Made by a program: the position numbers and the translations under genes. From the NCBI RefSeq assembly GCF_001729245.1, contig NZ_CP015217.1:1490001-1554000 (forward strand): a DNA stretch of 64,000 nt, read 5' to 3'. The notes below the pieces were generated by a model. It was not told where the DNA came from. It made no database searches and worked only from the letters and a program-made list of their open reading frames with translations. The stretch is from Leptospira tipperaryensis (GTDB lineage Bacteria; Spirochaetota; Leptospiria; Leptospirales; Leptospiraceae). Below, one piece after another: positions 45,877 to 55,453 of this stretch (the stretch's first letter is position 1; every line of letters starts with the position of its first letter).

Positions 45877-47490
45877 ATGAAGGACTCATTTTTATCAAGA
45901 GACGAAATTAAATTTTTTGAAACGAATGGATATCTAGTTCTATCTCCGGGGCGCATCTTCTCACAGGAGCAGATTGAAAAACTAAAAGAAGAATGTGATA
46001 CCTATTTCCCTGCATTCCGACAGGATGCAACTGAATCTAATGTTTCTACTAAGGTTAAGACTGGATTGAGCGGTACGCCAAGAAATTATGTTTTTGGTAG
46101 CGCGGATATATCAAGTTTTAAGAAGAACCCTTTTTTCGCTAAACGATCGACTGTCATTGCTCCAAAATATTCACAAAACTTTGTGGATGCATTGGAGAAC
46201 GAAAATTTGACATCGGTAAATAGACAGCTATTAGGTTGCGAAAAGCTAAGTTTACACAATTCAGCGATTGCTTGCGTATATCCGGGCACTGTTGCGGAAC
46301 CGGGAAATTTTCACGCTGATACATCCGGTTTTTCCGATGAACCGATTCGAGCTATAAAGACAGGGAACTTTATGGTGAATTCATTCGTATATTTGGTGGA
46401 CGTGGACGAAAAAAATGCCCCAATTCGTCTTTTGCCAAATTCTCATAAAAGGTATTTAGAATTGAATGCGTTAGTCGCTCCTTACTTTCGCTCCACTGCG
46501 GATAAAAATAATATTGGGCAGTTTAATTTTTACGATGAATTTGTCCCGGAATCTTTCCAAAAACCAGTTCGAGTTACTGGAAAAGCAGGTACAGTCGTTT
46601 TAATATCCGGCGATCTTCTTCACTCGGCCACAACAAATCTTTCTACCAATAAAATCAGATACAGTCTTGCTATTTGGTTTTCTTCGCGAAATAACCCGAA
46701 CTTTTATAAAGACTATTCCGTATATGCTCCCTATTGTGAAGATTTTATCAATAAGTTTAAGGACAAAGAAATTCCGTATTATACGTATCACTCACACTCG
46801 ATAGGGCTTTCCTTCAAACTTAAGAAGTTCTTAAAGAAGTATCTAACCGGTTTTTTTGGTAAATTATTGAGAAAGAGCAAAACTTTTTTAGATAAGAAGA
46901 AAGATAAGTTTTTGATAGAATTAGGACCTTGGAAATTAAACTATGCATCGGATGATAGTGCGAGTAACGCAATTTACCTGAGTCATCTTAGTGACTCCAA
47001 CAAATCCGCAAGTGAAAATCTTGAAAAATTTACAAAGACTTATAGTAAGCTTAAGAGTGTCTACTTGGTCGCTCCCAATCCTAATCAATTTTTGAAAATG
47101 TACTACGCGAAAGATTACCCCTTTTTCGCAAAACTCCCGTTCAAACAATATTTCTATGACGAAAGTTGGCCTCGATATATCATTCGTTACTTCTCTGCAA
47201 TTGTTAGTTCTTACGCGACAGAGTCTGAGTGTAAAGAATGTTTGAATTCTTCCGCAGATCAGTTCTATAAGAATATAGAGATAATGGAGCAGAGGTTATT
47301 AGAAAAAAATATCAATCTTTCCGAAATCGAATCGGATTTGCCGCGATCTAGATGGGATTCAGAAACCATCAAAGGTCTCGGGCGAGGAGTCCTGCGGACG
47401 GCTGAGATCAGTGATCAAGAAATTACTTCTGTCACGAAGGTTCTCGGCGGTGAGCCAGGGGCTTGGACAATTCAAAAATTTATAATATAG
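45877..47490 (+). CDS. phytanoyl-CoA dioxygenase-like protein with extra C-terminal domain
   Basis: A 537-residue protein. The N-terminal half (residues 1-310) is a PhyH-type Fe(II)/2-oxoglutarate dioxygenase: the facial triad HxD is in GNFHADTSGFSDE and the distal His in GDLLHSATTN, with the following KIRYSLAIWF. The C-terminal part (about 330-537) is unlike PhyH: basic helices, then KLKSVYLVAPNPNQFLKMYY and a region of unknown family. Such oxygenases can hydroxylate sugars or lipids. It lies 12 bases after the FAH-family gene and may finish the cassette's product. Confidence 0.78.
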   Translation: MKDSFLSRDEIKFFETNGYLVLSPGRIFSQEQIEKLKEECDTYFPAFRQDATESNVSTKVKTGLSGTPRNYVFGSADISSFKKNPFFAKRSTVIAPKYSQNFVDALENENLTSVNRQLLGCEKLSLHNSAIACVYPGTVAEPGNFHADTSGFSDEPIRAIKTGNFMVNSFVYLVDVDEKNAPIRLLPNSHKRYLELNALVAPYFRSTADKNNIGQFNFYDEFVPESFQKPVRVTGKAGTVVLISGDLLHSATTNLSTNKIRYSLAIWFSSRNNPNFYKDYSVYAPYCEDFINKFKDKEIPYYTYHSHSIGLSFKLKKFLKKYLTGFFGKLLRKSKTFLDKKKDKFLIELGPWKLNYASDDSASNAIYLSHLSDSNKSASENLEKFTKTYSKLKSVYLVAPNPNQFLKMYYAKDYPFFAKLPFKQYFYDESWPRYIIRYFSAIVSSYATESECKECLNSSADQFYKNIEIMEQRLLEKNINLSEIESDLPRSRWDSETIKGLGRGVLRTAEISDQEITSVTKVLGGEPGAWTIQKFII

Positions 47491-47514
47491 GTTTTCCCTC
47501 GTTTTTGAATCGTG

Positions 47515-49365
47515 ATGAATGAAGTTAGAGTTAAGCAAGAAAACACTTTGAAAATTCGGGCGGAAGCAGTTGCTGAAGGCGAGTATGGGCTACATTCTAC
47601 GGAAACAAAAGCGGGAGTGGAGATCGGAAAAGAGTTGATAGAAAAATTTTCCGTCCAGTATTCGGAAGCTACACATTTTTATACTCAGGAAATTATAAAA
47701 AAGATACCTACCGAAATCGGTGATAATGTTCCGCGAAATGCACTTGAGGTGTTGATTCGGAGGGCAATGGTTCCTCTTACACATTTTTATTGGAATCAAG
47801 TGATGCGGATTCAATCGTTTGCATCCGAGAATGAAAATTTTAGCTTTTATTCTCCTGTTCTGAAAGAAAAATCCAATGTCCAGAGTCCCGAAGAATTCGA
47901 AAAAAAAGTATTAGATCCGGAATTTAATGAATTCATAATCTCTTTCTTATCTCCGATCTGGCCAGACTCGATTCAAAGCGAGAAGCCCGTTGAAAAATCC
48001 ATTCTAAATCTTCCGGCATTTACCTCTGCTACGAATCATTTATTTTCTCTAGGAAGGATTGCAAATTTTTCTAACAAACTCTTCGGAAGAATTGAAAAGG
48101 TTCTCAGAAAATTTATTTTCTTTTCTAAATTCCCGATTCTTACATTTGCGAATTCTGAAACCGCCCTTCGATTGCGAGGTATGTATTTGTTATACTTTCG
48201 CCTAATCGATTCACGGTGGGAATTTCCTGTTCTTTTGAAGGATGAATTTCTAAGAACAAAGGTTTTCGAAAGCTCTTTTCAAGAACTTCCTGGCTTAAAC
48301 GCTTTTTTTCTAGAATTGGGTCTTTCTGATAAGCAAATAAAAATTGCGTATAAGCTATTTAGAGAATTTATTATCTCCTATTTTCCTTTGCAATTCTTAG
48401 AAGGTGTAATTCAAAACTATAAGTTCGCTTCGAAAAGTTTTTTGAGATCAGATCGAAAATTTCTTTTTTCTTCCGGAGATGGGGATACCTTTTCTACTTA
48501 TCTAATCGCAAGCGCAAAGGGAAACGGATTCAAAATCATTAAGGCTCAACACGGCGGTCATTACGGATATTATAGGGACAATAGGCCCGCTTTAGATATT
48601 GAACTTCCATCGACGGATATTTTTCTTACGTGGGGTTGGACCAAAATGCATAGTGGTGCTCAGTTGGAAAAAATTGAAAGTATTCCAATGCCTTCACCCT
48701 GGTTATCAGAGAGAAAACTTTATTGGAAAGGTCGTAAGATAGACGATCGTAGAAAATACGATCTCCTTTGGATGCCGCAAATGATGAAACGATTTGTGGG
48801 TGCTCCGCAAGGTGCTTCTAGTATTCGTCGCGATGTTATACAAGATTTTTCCAAATTTATGATTTCTATGGCTCGCGGAATTCGGGAAAAAAATCTAAAG
48901 GCATTTATTAAACCTTATAATGCTACGACCGTCGCGTTATTACAAAAAACCTATCAGACGATAGAAAACGAAGGATCGAACTGTATTACTGTTTCGAATT
49001 CTTTTGATAAAGGTCTCACACGAGAACTACTTCAAGATTGTTCAATCGTTTTATGGGACCAACCGGGAACCGGCTTTTTAGAATGTCTTTCTTGCGAAAT
49101 TCCTACTTTAGTATATTGGGATCGACTTTATTGTGAAGAAGAAGAGTGGACAAAATCCGACTTTGAACTTTTAGAAAATTACGGAATTATACATCGTTCC
49201 ATTTCTTCATTACTCGAGGAGGCGACTTTATTGCTTAAGGATCCGACGGCTTGGATGGAAAATAAAGATCGTAAGTTCGTAGTAGATTCCTTTTGCAGAA
49301 AGTATGCTCTTACTAGTGAAAATTGGAGTCGCGATTGGGTTTCCTATCTGCGTTCTCTTGAGTAA
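47515..49365 (+). CDS. LIC12162-family putative transferase
   Basis: A 616-residue protein of the TIGR04331 type, first defined in Leptospira O-antigen loci. ATG 47515 (GTG 47512 also possible). The C-terminal half carries family features: FLFSSGDGDTFSTYLIASAK, KAQHGGHYGYYRD (the QHGG resembles the QHG of CDP-glycerol/capsule transferases), DIFLTWGWTK and LWDQPGTGFLECLSCEIPTL. A GT-B-like fold with a role in assembling or transferring surface carbohydrate is likely; donor and acceptor are unknown. Confidence 0.85.
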   Translation: MNEVRVKQENTLKIRAEAVAEGEYGLHSTETKAGVEIGKELIEKFSVQYSEATHFYTQEIIKKIPTEIGDNVPRNALEVLIRRAMVPLTHFYWNQVMRIQSFASENENFSFYSPVLKEKSNVQSPEEFEKKVLDPEFNEFIISFLSPIWPDSIQSEKPVEKSILNLPAFTSATNHLFSLGRIANFSNKLFGRIEKVLRKFIFFSKFPILTFANSETALRLRGMYLLYFRLIDSRWEFPVLLKDEFLRTKVFESSFQELPGLNAFFLELGLSDKQIKIAYKLFREFIISYFPLQFLEGVIQNYKFASKSFLRSDRKFLFSSGDGDTFSTYLIASAKGNGFKIIKAQHGGHYGYYRDNRPALDIELPSTDIFLTWGWTKMHSGAQLEKIESIPMPSPWLSERKLYWKGRKIDDRRKYDLLWMPQMMKRFVGAPQGASSIRRDVIQDFSKFMISMARGIREKNLKAFIKPYNATTVALLQKTYQTIENEGSNCITVSNSFDKGLTRELLQDCSIVLWDQPGTGFLECLSCEIPTLVYWDRLYCEEEEWTKSDFELLENYGIIHRSISSLLEEATLLLKDPTAWMENKDRKFVVDSFCRKYALTSENWSRDWVSYLRSLE

Positions 49366-49577
49366 TAAAAGTTCAATATTTTTTTAGAACTGAATTGAAA
49401 TCGAATATCTCTCAAATAAGGGCTGCCAATAAAAAGGATATTCCGTTTTCAAAAGAGAAATAAAATTCTATGTATGATAGGGCTAAGTTTGGGAATGATT
49501 TATCTTAAAGCTTTTTTGAAAATTCGCTCTGAGAAAATTGCGGAAAAATTTATATTTAATCGTGAGTAGTTAATATT

Positions 49578-50474
49578 GTGCGCGATAATCAAGTTGTAAA
49601 AAAAATCAAAAAGAATGGATATTCTTCCGGTGATTCTTTGATTTTGACCGAAAGTCAACATCAAGAATTAGAAAGAATCATTGATCGTCTATTTGAGGAT
49701 TCATCGGCAAAAATCGATCACTCTTCGAATGCTCCGGTTTTGCTTTCTTTGATCGGAGTCGATCCACGCCTTGATATATTGTTGGAGGAGATTCTAACTC
49801 ACGAATCTGTTAAGAGCGTGTTGTCCGGGATTCTCGGTGATGATTATAAAATTTGGGAAATCAGCGCAAGATATTCGGAACCTGGGGATAACGGTCTCGG
49901 TTTACATCAGGACGCCTGGGGGCAGATGAATCTTGCATTTGCGCTCAATAATCAAAGAAGTTCGGAAGGATCAACTTCGTTTTTGAACGGATCACACGTG
50001 TTGCCTCGATGGGCAAATTTTATTTCCTGGGCTCGTCCGAGCGTGGCAAATTTATTCACAGTTCCCTTGACTTTAAGCGATAGTGATTATGCCTTTTTTA
50101 TCAATAAGACCTGGCACTCTCGTCGGAAAAACCGCGGAAGTGCGGTTAAGAAGATTTTGTTATTCGGTTTTTTCCCGAATGGTGGAAAATATAAACCCTT
50201 ATATCAAGATGTGATTCAAAAAATCAATCCTTCTTGTAACGAGTTGATTCATCGTTTGAATCTGGATGAAGGAATTCTAAAATTGGATGAAGGATTTGTT
50301 AAAGTAGTTTCTAAAACGAATCCCGAATCGGTTCCTTATTCGGCTGAGATTGAAAATAGATTATTATTGAATTTTCTTACTCCTTTCGTTTATTTCAGAG
50401 TGATTCTAATCGAGTCATTCTTTCGTCCTCTCCGAATGGGATTCTCAATTTTTAAACTTCTCTTTAAAAGATAA
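49578..50474 (+). CDS. phytanoyl-CoA dioxygenase-family protein
   Basis: A 298-residue PhyH-type Fe(II)/2-oxoglutarate dioxygenase, GTG start. The iron ligands are visible as HQD in NGLGLHQDAWGQMN and the distal His in INKTWHSRRKNRG, where the Arg may bind 2-oxoglutarate. The C-terminus is hydrophobic (LLLNFLTPFVYFRVILIESF), suggesting membrane association. It is a different subgroup from the PhyH at 45877. It follows a 212-base AT-rich gap that has no gene and precedes legB by 8 bases. Possibly modifies a sugar of the O-antigen. Confidence 0.82.
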   Translation: MRDNQVVKKIKKNGYSSGDSLILTESQHQELERIIDRLFEDSSAKIDHSSNAPVLLSLIGVDPRLDILLEEILTHESVKSVLSGILGDDYKIWEISARYSEPGDNGLGLHQDAWGQMNLAFALNNQRSSEGSTSFLNGSHVLPRWANFISWARPSVANLFTVPLTLSDSDYAFFINKTWHSRRKNRGSAVKKILLFGFFPNGGKYKPLYQDVIQKINPSCNELIHRLNLDEGILKLDEGFVKVVSKTNPESVPYSAEIENRLLLNFLTPFVYFRVILIESFFRPLRMGFSIFKLLFKR

Positions 50475-50482
50475 AACAATCT

Positions 50483-51481
50483 ATGAAAAAAATTCTTATC
50501 ACTGGTGCGGATGGATTTATCGGATCTCATCTCACGGAAGCTCTTGTACGGCAAGGCTTCGACGTAAAAGCATTCGTTCTTTATAATTCTTTTAACTCTT
50601 GGGGTTGGTTGGATTCTTGTCATTCGGATGTGAAAGGAAAGTTCGAAGTTTTTTCCGGCGATATTCGGGACCCGAACGGAGTACGCTCCGCAATGAAGGG
50701 TTGTGATGCCGTTTTGCATCTCGCAGCTTTGATTGCTATTCCGTATTCTTATCATTCTCCGGACACTTATATCGATACAAACGTTAAGGGAACCCTCAAC
50801 GTTGTTCAAGCGGCAAAGGATCTCAATGTTTCGAAAGTGATTCACACTTCTACGAGCGAAGTTTATGGAACCGCAAAGTTTGTTCCGATTACGGAAGAGC
50901 ATCCGCTTCAAGGACAATCTCCTTATTCCGCGAGTAAGATCGGAGCTGATCAGATCGCGATGTCCTTTTATTCTTCTTTTGGAACTCCCGTTTCCGTTGT
51001 AAGGCCTTTCAATACATACGGTCCGAGACAATCGGCGAGGGCGGTAATTCCTACTATTATCACTCAAATTGCAAATGGAAAAAGAAAGATAAAGTTAGGC
51101 GCCATTCATCCCACTCGAGATTTTAACTTTGTAAAAGATACTGTTTCGGGCTTTATTTCGGCTCTAAACTCGGATTCTTCAATCGGAGAAGTAATCAATA
51201 TCGGAAGTAATTTTGAAATTTCGATCGGCGATACCGTAAAGGCAATCGCAAATGTGATGAAAACGGAGGTCGAGATCGAATCGGACGATCAGCGTTTGCG
51301 CCCCGAAAAAAGCGAAGTTGAAAGACTCTGGGCTTCCAATGAAAAAGCGAAAAAACTTTTAGGATGGGAACCTCGCTATGGCGGATTGGACGGTTTTCAC
51401 AGAGGTTTGAGTGAAACCGTAGAATGGTTTCAGGACCAGAAAAATTTATCTCAGTATAAAACAGATATTTATAATATTTAA
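50483..51481 (+). CDS. legB: NAD-dependent 4,6-dehydratase LegB
   Basis: A 332-residue extended SDR that dehydrates a GDP- or UDP-HexNAc at C4/C6, the first dedicated step to legionaminic acid. Motifs: ITGADGFIGSHLTEALVRQG, LIAIPYSYHSPDTYIDTNVK, TSTSEVYGTAKFVPITEEHP and YSASKIGADQIAMSFY with catalytic Tyr and Lys. RPFNTYGPRQSARAVIPTII is typical. The LegB assignment rests on these and on the following legC-legI-legG-ptmE order. Stop and next start overlap (TAATG). Confidence 0.9.
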   Translation: MKKILITGADGFIGSHLTEALVRQGFDVKAFVLYNSFNSWGWLDSCHSDVKGKFEVFSGDIRDPNGVRSAMKGCDAVLHLAALIAIPYSYHSPDTYIDTNVKGTLNVVQAAKDLNVSKVIHTSTSEVYGTAKFVPITEEHPLQGQSPYSASKIGADQIAMSFYSSFGTPVSVVRPFNTYGPRQSARAVIPTIITQIANGKRKIKLGAIHPTRDFNFVKDTVSGFISALNSDSSIGEVINIGSNFEISIGDTVKAIANVMKTEVEIESDDQRLRPEKSEVERLWASNEKAKKLLGWEPRYGGLDGFHRGLSETVEWFQDQKNLSQYKTDIYNI

Positions 51482-52665
51482 TGAAACAAAATTTTGATAC
51501 ATTACCGACTCGGATCGTGGAATCGATTCGAAAGGTGGTAGGTGATTCTCCGGTTGCGCTCCACGAGCCCACTTTTTCCGGGAATGAATGGAAATACGTG
51601 AAAGAATGTATCGATACTAGTTTTGTTTCTTCCGTGGGAAAGTTTGTTGATCGATTTGAGTTAGAACTCGCTCAGTTTACGGGTGCAAAACACGCGATCG
51701 CCGTAGTAAATGGAACAGCCGCTCTTCACATAGCTTTGAAATTAGCGGGAGTAAATCCTGGCGATGAAGTGTTGATTCCTTCTTTGACATTCATTGCTAC
51801 CGCAAACGCAGTCTCTTATTGCGACGCCATTCCTCATTTTGTAGATAGCGAAGAATCGACCCTCGGTATCGATCCGAATACGATTCGAGAATATCTTACT
51901 TCGATCACTGAAATTAGAAACAATCAATGTATCAATAAAACGACGGGAAGAATCATTCGTGCAATCGTGCCGATGCATACATTTGGACATCCTTCTGATT
52001 TGGACGGAATTCTTAGCCTTGCCAAGGACTTCCATCTTCAGCTCGTCGAAGACGCGGCCGAGTCTTTAGGAAGTTCTTATCACGAACGACACACGGGAAC
52101 ATTCGGTTTGCTCGGCACTCTTAGCTTTAACGGGAATAAGACGATCACCACAGGCGGTGGCGGAGCGATTCTTACCGAGAACTCGGAGATTGCAAAGAGG
52201 GCAAAACACATAACAACAACGGCGAAAATTCCTCATCGTTGGGAATACGTTCACGATGAAATCGGTTATAATTATAGAATGCCAAACATCAACGCAGCTC
52301 TCGGTTGCGCTCAACTGGAGCAGATGCCGGAATTCTTAAAATCAAAACGCGAACTCTTTCAGAAATACAAAGATTCTTTTTCTTCCATCGAAGACGTTTT
52401 TATTTTTGAGGAGCCGAAAGAATCTCGTAGTAACTACTGGCTTCAGACTTTGGTTCTCTCGAACAAGGTTTCTCAGAAAAGAGACGAGATTTTAACAGTC
52501 ACAAACGATAGCGGAGTAATGACTCGTCCTTGCTGGAGTTTGATGCATAAGCTTAAGCCGTTTTCCGATTGCCCGCGTATGGACCTTTCCGTCGCGATCT
52601 CTTTAGAAAAAAGATTAATCAATATTCCAAGCGGATCCGGGCTTCTCGTTTCCAAAAATAAATGA
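51481..52665 (+). CDS. legC: LegC-type aminotransferase
   Basis: A 394-residue PLP aminotransferase of the DegT/DnrJ/EryC1 family that adds the C4 amino group to the LegB product. Motifs: ALHEPTFSGNEWKYVKECID near the N-terminus, VNGTAALHIALKLAGV, VEDAAESLGS and LSFNGNKTITTGGGG with the PLP Lys. YNYRMPNINAALGCAQLEQM and MTRPCWSLMHKL are typical for LegC. Start overlaps legB stop; its own stop overlaps the next ATG (ATGA). Confidence 0.92.
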   Translation: MKQNFDTLPTRIVESIRKVVGDSPVALHEPTFSGNEWKYVKECIDTSFVSSVGKFVDRFELELAQFTGAKHAIAVVNGTAALHIALKLAGVNPGDEVLIPSLTFIATANAVSYCDAIPHFVDSEESTLGIDPNTIREYLTSITEIRNNQCINKTTGRIIRAIVPMHTFGHPSDLDGILSLAKDFHLQLVEDAAESLGSSYHERHTGTFGLLGTLSFNGNKTITTGGGGAILTENSEIAKRAKHITTTAKIPHRWEYVHDEIGYNYRMPNINAALGCAQLEQMPEFLKSKRELFQKYKDSFSSIEDVFIFEEPKESRSNYWLQTLVLSNKVSQKRDEILTVTNDSGVMTRPCWSLMHKLKPFSDCPRMDLSVAISLEKRLINIPSGSGLLVSKNK

Positions 52666-53282
52666 AAGAGAAAATCATTTTGATCGGCGCGGGAGGTCAT
52701 ACCCGATCCTGTATCGACGTTATAGAATCAGAAGATAGATTTTCTATTTTCGGTTTGATCGCCTCTCCGGAAGAAATAGGTCAAAAGGTTTTGGGTTACG
52801 AGGTGATCGGCTCGGACGTCGATTTAGAAAGATTCAGAAAGGATTGTAAGAATGCCTTTGTCACCGTCGGTCAAATTCGCAATTCCGAACCAAGAAAAAA
52901 GACATTCGACCTTTTGAAACGTTCGAATTTTGAAATTCCGATTATAACTTCTCCGATCGCTCACGTTTCCAAACATTCTAAGATTGGTGAGGGCTCTATC
53001 ATCATGCATCATGCGATCGTAAATTCGAACGTGCAAGTCGGAGAAAACTGCATCATCAATTCTAAAGTTCTATTGGAACACGACGTAAAAATCGGCAATC
53101 ATTCTCATATTTCTACGGGAGCCATTTTGAATGGGGAAGTGACCGTAGGAGATTTTTCCTTTATTGGGAGCGGTTCGGTTGTTCGCGAAACGATTCGAAT
53201 CGGTTCGAATTGTTTTGTCGGGATGGCGAGCAAAGTCCTTCGTGATATTCCCGATAAAACTATTTATAAAACCGTAATATAA
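52662..53282 (+). CDS. sugar O/N-acetyltransferase, NeuD/PglD type (LegH role)
   Basis: A 206-residue left-handed beta-helix acetyltransferase. The N-terminal part is a Rossmann-like domain (LIGAGGHTRSCIDVIESEDR). The hexapeptide repeats include GEGSIIMHHAIVNSNVQVGE, IINSKVLLEHDVKIGNHSH with the catalytic His and GEVTVGDFSFIGSGSVVR. By position it should be the N-acetyltransferase that acts on the LegC product (LegH in Campylobacter). NeuD-type O-acetylation is the alternative. Confidence 0.87.
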   Translation: MKEKIILIGAGGHTRSCIDVIESEDRFSIFGLIASPEEIGQKVLGYEVIGSDVDLERFRKDCKNAFVTVGQIRNSEPRKKTFDLLKRSNFEIPIITSPIAHVSKHSKIGEGSIIMHHAIVNSNVQVGENCIINSKVLLEHDVKIGNHSHISTGAILNGEVTVGDFSFIGSGSVVRETIRIGSNCFVGMASKVLRDIPDKTIYKTVI

Positions 53283-53287
53283 GATCT

Positions 53288-54289
53288 ATGAAAACTTTGA
53301 TTATAGCGGAAGCAGGCGTTAACCATAATGGAAGTATGGAAATGGCGCATCAACTGATCGACGTCGCCGCGGACGCCGGAGTGGATATTGTAAAGTTCCA
53401 GACGTTCGAAGCGGATAAGTTGGCGACGAAGTCGGCCGAAAAAGCCAATTATCAAAATAACACAACAGATTCTTCCGAGTCTCAGCTGGAGATGCTGAAG
53501 AAGCTTGAATTATCGAAAGATGGTCATTTTTCTTTGATCGAACATTGTAAAAATAGAAATATCGAATTCTTATCTACCGCTTTCGACCTACATAGCCTCG
53601 CATTTTTAAATGAATTGAATTTAAGAAGATATAAGATTCCTTCCGGAGAAATTACAAATCTTCCTTATCTTCAAAAGATCGGAAGTTTAGGAAAACCGAT
53701 TATACTTTCGACGGGTATGGCAACTTTAGGTGAAATAGAATCTGCAATTTTTGTTTTGGAAAAAGCCGGCTTAAAACGACAGGAGTTAACCGTTCTTCAC
53801 TGCAACACCGAATATCCAACTCCTTTTTCTGACGTAAATCTGCTCGCGATGGAAACAATAAGACAAAGTTTTAAGGTTTCAGTGGGTTATTCCGATCACA
53901 CTTCCGGCATTGAAGTTTCAATCGCCGCGGTGGCACTGGGAGCGGGCGTAATCGAAAAACATTTTACTCTGAATAAATCTTTGCCCGGACCCGATCACAA
54001 AGCGAGTCTTGAACCGAATGAGTTAAAAGCTATGGTCGATGCGATCAGGAACATCGAACGCTCATTAGGTGATGGAATCAAACGTCCGACTCCTAGCGAA
54101 TCGAAAAATATCCAGATCGCTCGTAAATCGATCGTTGCAAACTCTAGGATCAAAGAGGGTGAAGAGTTTACGTCCAAAAACCTTTCCGCCAAAAGACCGG
54201 GGACGGGAATTTCTCCGATGCGACTCAATGAAATTATCGGTTTAAAAGCGAAACGAGATTTTGCCGAAGACGACTTGATCGAACTATGA
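53288..54289 (+). CDS. legI: N,N'-diacetyllegionaminate synthase
   Basis: A 333-residue NeuB-family synthase that condenses phosphoenolpyruvate with 2,4-diacetamido-2,4,6-trideoxymannose. All canonical motifs are present: IAEAGVNHNGSMEM, VKFQTFEADKLATKSA, RYKIPSGEITNLPYL, ILSTGMATLGEIESA, LHCNTEYPTP, GYSDHTSG, IEKHFTLNKSLPGPDHKASL. The C-terminal SAF domain (about 275-333, RKSIVANSRIKEGEEFTSKN) is full length. It contrasts with the divergent homologue at 41553. Overlaps legG by ATGA. Confidence 0.92.
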   Translation: MKTLIIAEAGVNHNGSMEMAHQLIDVAADAGVDIVKFQTFEADKLATKSAEKANYQNNTTDSSESQLEMLKKLELSKDGHFSLIEHCKNRNIEFLSTAFDLHSLAFLNELNLRRYKIPSGEITNLPYLQKIGSLGKPIILSTGMATLGEIESAIFVLEKAGLKRQELTVLHCNTEYPTPFSDVNLLAMETIRQSFKVSVGYSDHTSGIEVSIAAVALGAGVIEKHFTLNKSLPGPDHKASLEPNELKAMVDAIRNIERSLGDGIKRPTPSESKNIQIARKSIVANSRIKEGEEFTSKNLSAKRPGTGISPMRLNEIIGLKAKRDFAEDDLIEL

Positions 54290-55446
54290 AAAGAAAAGTT
54301 TCCGTTGTTACCGGAACACGCGCCGAATACGGCTTACTGCGTCTTTTGATAAAAAAGATTTTAGATTCTAAAAATATAGAATTGCAGTTGATCGTTACGG
54401 GAATGCATCTTTCCCCCGAATTCGGATCCACGTATCAAGAAATCGAATCGGATGGTTTTTCAATCGATAGAAAAGTGGAAATGCTTTTGAGCGCGGATAC
54501 TTCTTCTTCGATTTCGAAGTCTATCGGCTTAGGCCTTATAGGATTTGCGGACGTCTGGGCGGATCTAAAGCCCGATCTTGTTGTTCTTCTGGGAGACCGT
54601 TTTGAAATTTTTGCTGCGGCTTCTTCGGCGATGGTTTCCAAAATTCCTATCGCTCATATCCACGGAGGAGAAACGACGGAGGGCGCCTTTGATGAGTCGA
54701 TTCGTCATAGTATTACGAAAATGTCACATTTGCATTTTGTGGCCGCGGAAGAATATAGAAAGAGAGTGATTCAATTGGGTGAAAGTCCGGATCGCGTTTT
54801 CAACGTCGGCGGACTTGGAGTAGATGGAATTCGGAATTTAAGTCTGATGACTCGTTCTGAGCTGGAAACTTCTCTTAATTTCAAGTTTGGTCCTAAGAAT
54901 CTATTGGTTACGTTTCATCCTGAAACTTTGGATTCTTCTTCCCCTAAGTTTCAATTTGAAGAATTACTAAAAGCGTTAGATCGTCTATCGGACACTTCTA
55001 TTATTTTTACACTTCCGAACGCGGATACGGGGAGTCGCGAAATTATTGAATCCATCCACGAATTCGTAAGTTCTCATAGAAATAGCGTCGCCTTTACTTC
55101 TTTAGGCCAAAGGCGTTATTTTTCTTGCATACAGTTTGCCGACGCGGTGATCGGAAATTCTTCGAGCGGCCTTCTTGAAATCCCGACTTTTAAGAAAGGA
55201 ACAGTCAATATCGGTGGCAGACAACGCGGTCGTCTAAAAGCGAAAAGCGTTATAGATTGTGAAGCAAGTGAGAAGTCGATCCTTAACGCGATTGATACCC
55301 TTTATTCAAAAACATTTCAAGAATCTCTAATGTATGTTAGCAATCCTTACGGTGAAGGGAACGCTACTGCGAAAATTCTCGAAGTTATCGAAAGTTTCGA
55401 ATTAGACCGGATTCTTCAAAAGAAATTTTTCGATCTGAACGCATAA
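54286..55446 (+). CDS. legG: hydrolysing NDP-sugar 2-epimerase (NeuC-like)
   Basis: A 386-residue enzyme that releases the nucleotide and inverts C2 to give 2,4-diacetamido-2,4,6-trideoxymannose. Motifs: VTGTRAEYGLLRLLIKKI, TGMHLSPEFGSTYQEIESDG, LVVLLGDRFEIFAAASSAM, IAHIHGGETTEGAFDESIRH and VIGNSSSGLLEIPTF followed by NIGGRQRGR. These are the signature of NeuC/LegG-type hydrolysing epimerases. Position between legI and ptmE supports the legionaminic pathway. Confidence 0.92.
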   Translation: MKRKVSVVTGTRAEYGLLRLLIKKILDSKNIELQLIVTGMHLSPEFGSTYQEIESDGFSIDRKVEMLLSADTSSSISKSIGLGLIGFADVWADLKPDLVVLLGDRFEIFAAASSAMVSKIPIAHIHGGETTEGAFDESIRHSITKMSHLHFVAAEEYRKRVIQLGESPDRVFNVGGLGVDGIRNLSLMTRSELETSLNFKFGPKNLLVTFHPETLDSSSPKFQFEELLKALDRLSDTSIIFTLPNADTGSREIIESIHEFVSSHRNSVAFTSLGQRRYFSCIQFADAVIGNSSSGLLEIPTFKKGTVNIGGRQRGRLKAKSVIDCEASEKSILNAIDTLYSKTFQESLMYVSNPYGEGNATAKILEVIESFELDRILQKKFFDLNA

Positions 55447-55453
55447 GTTAACA

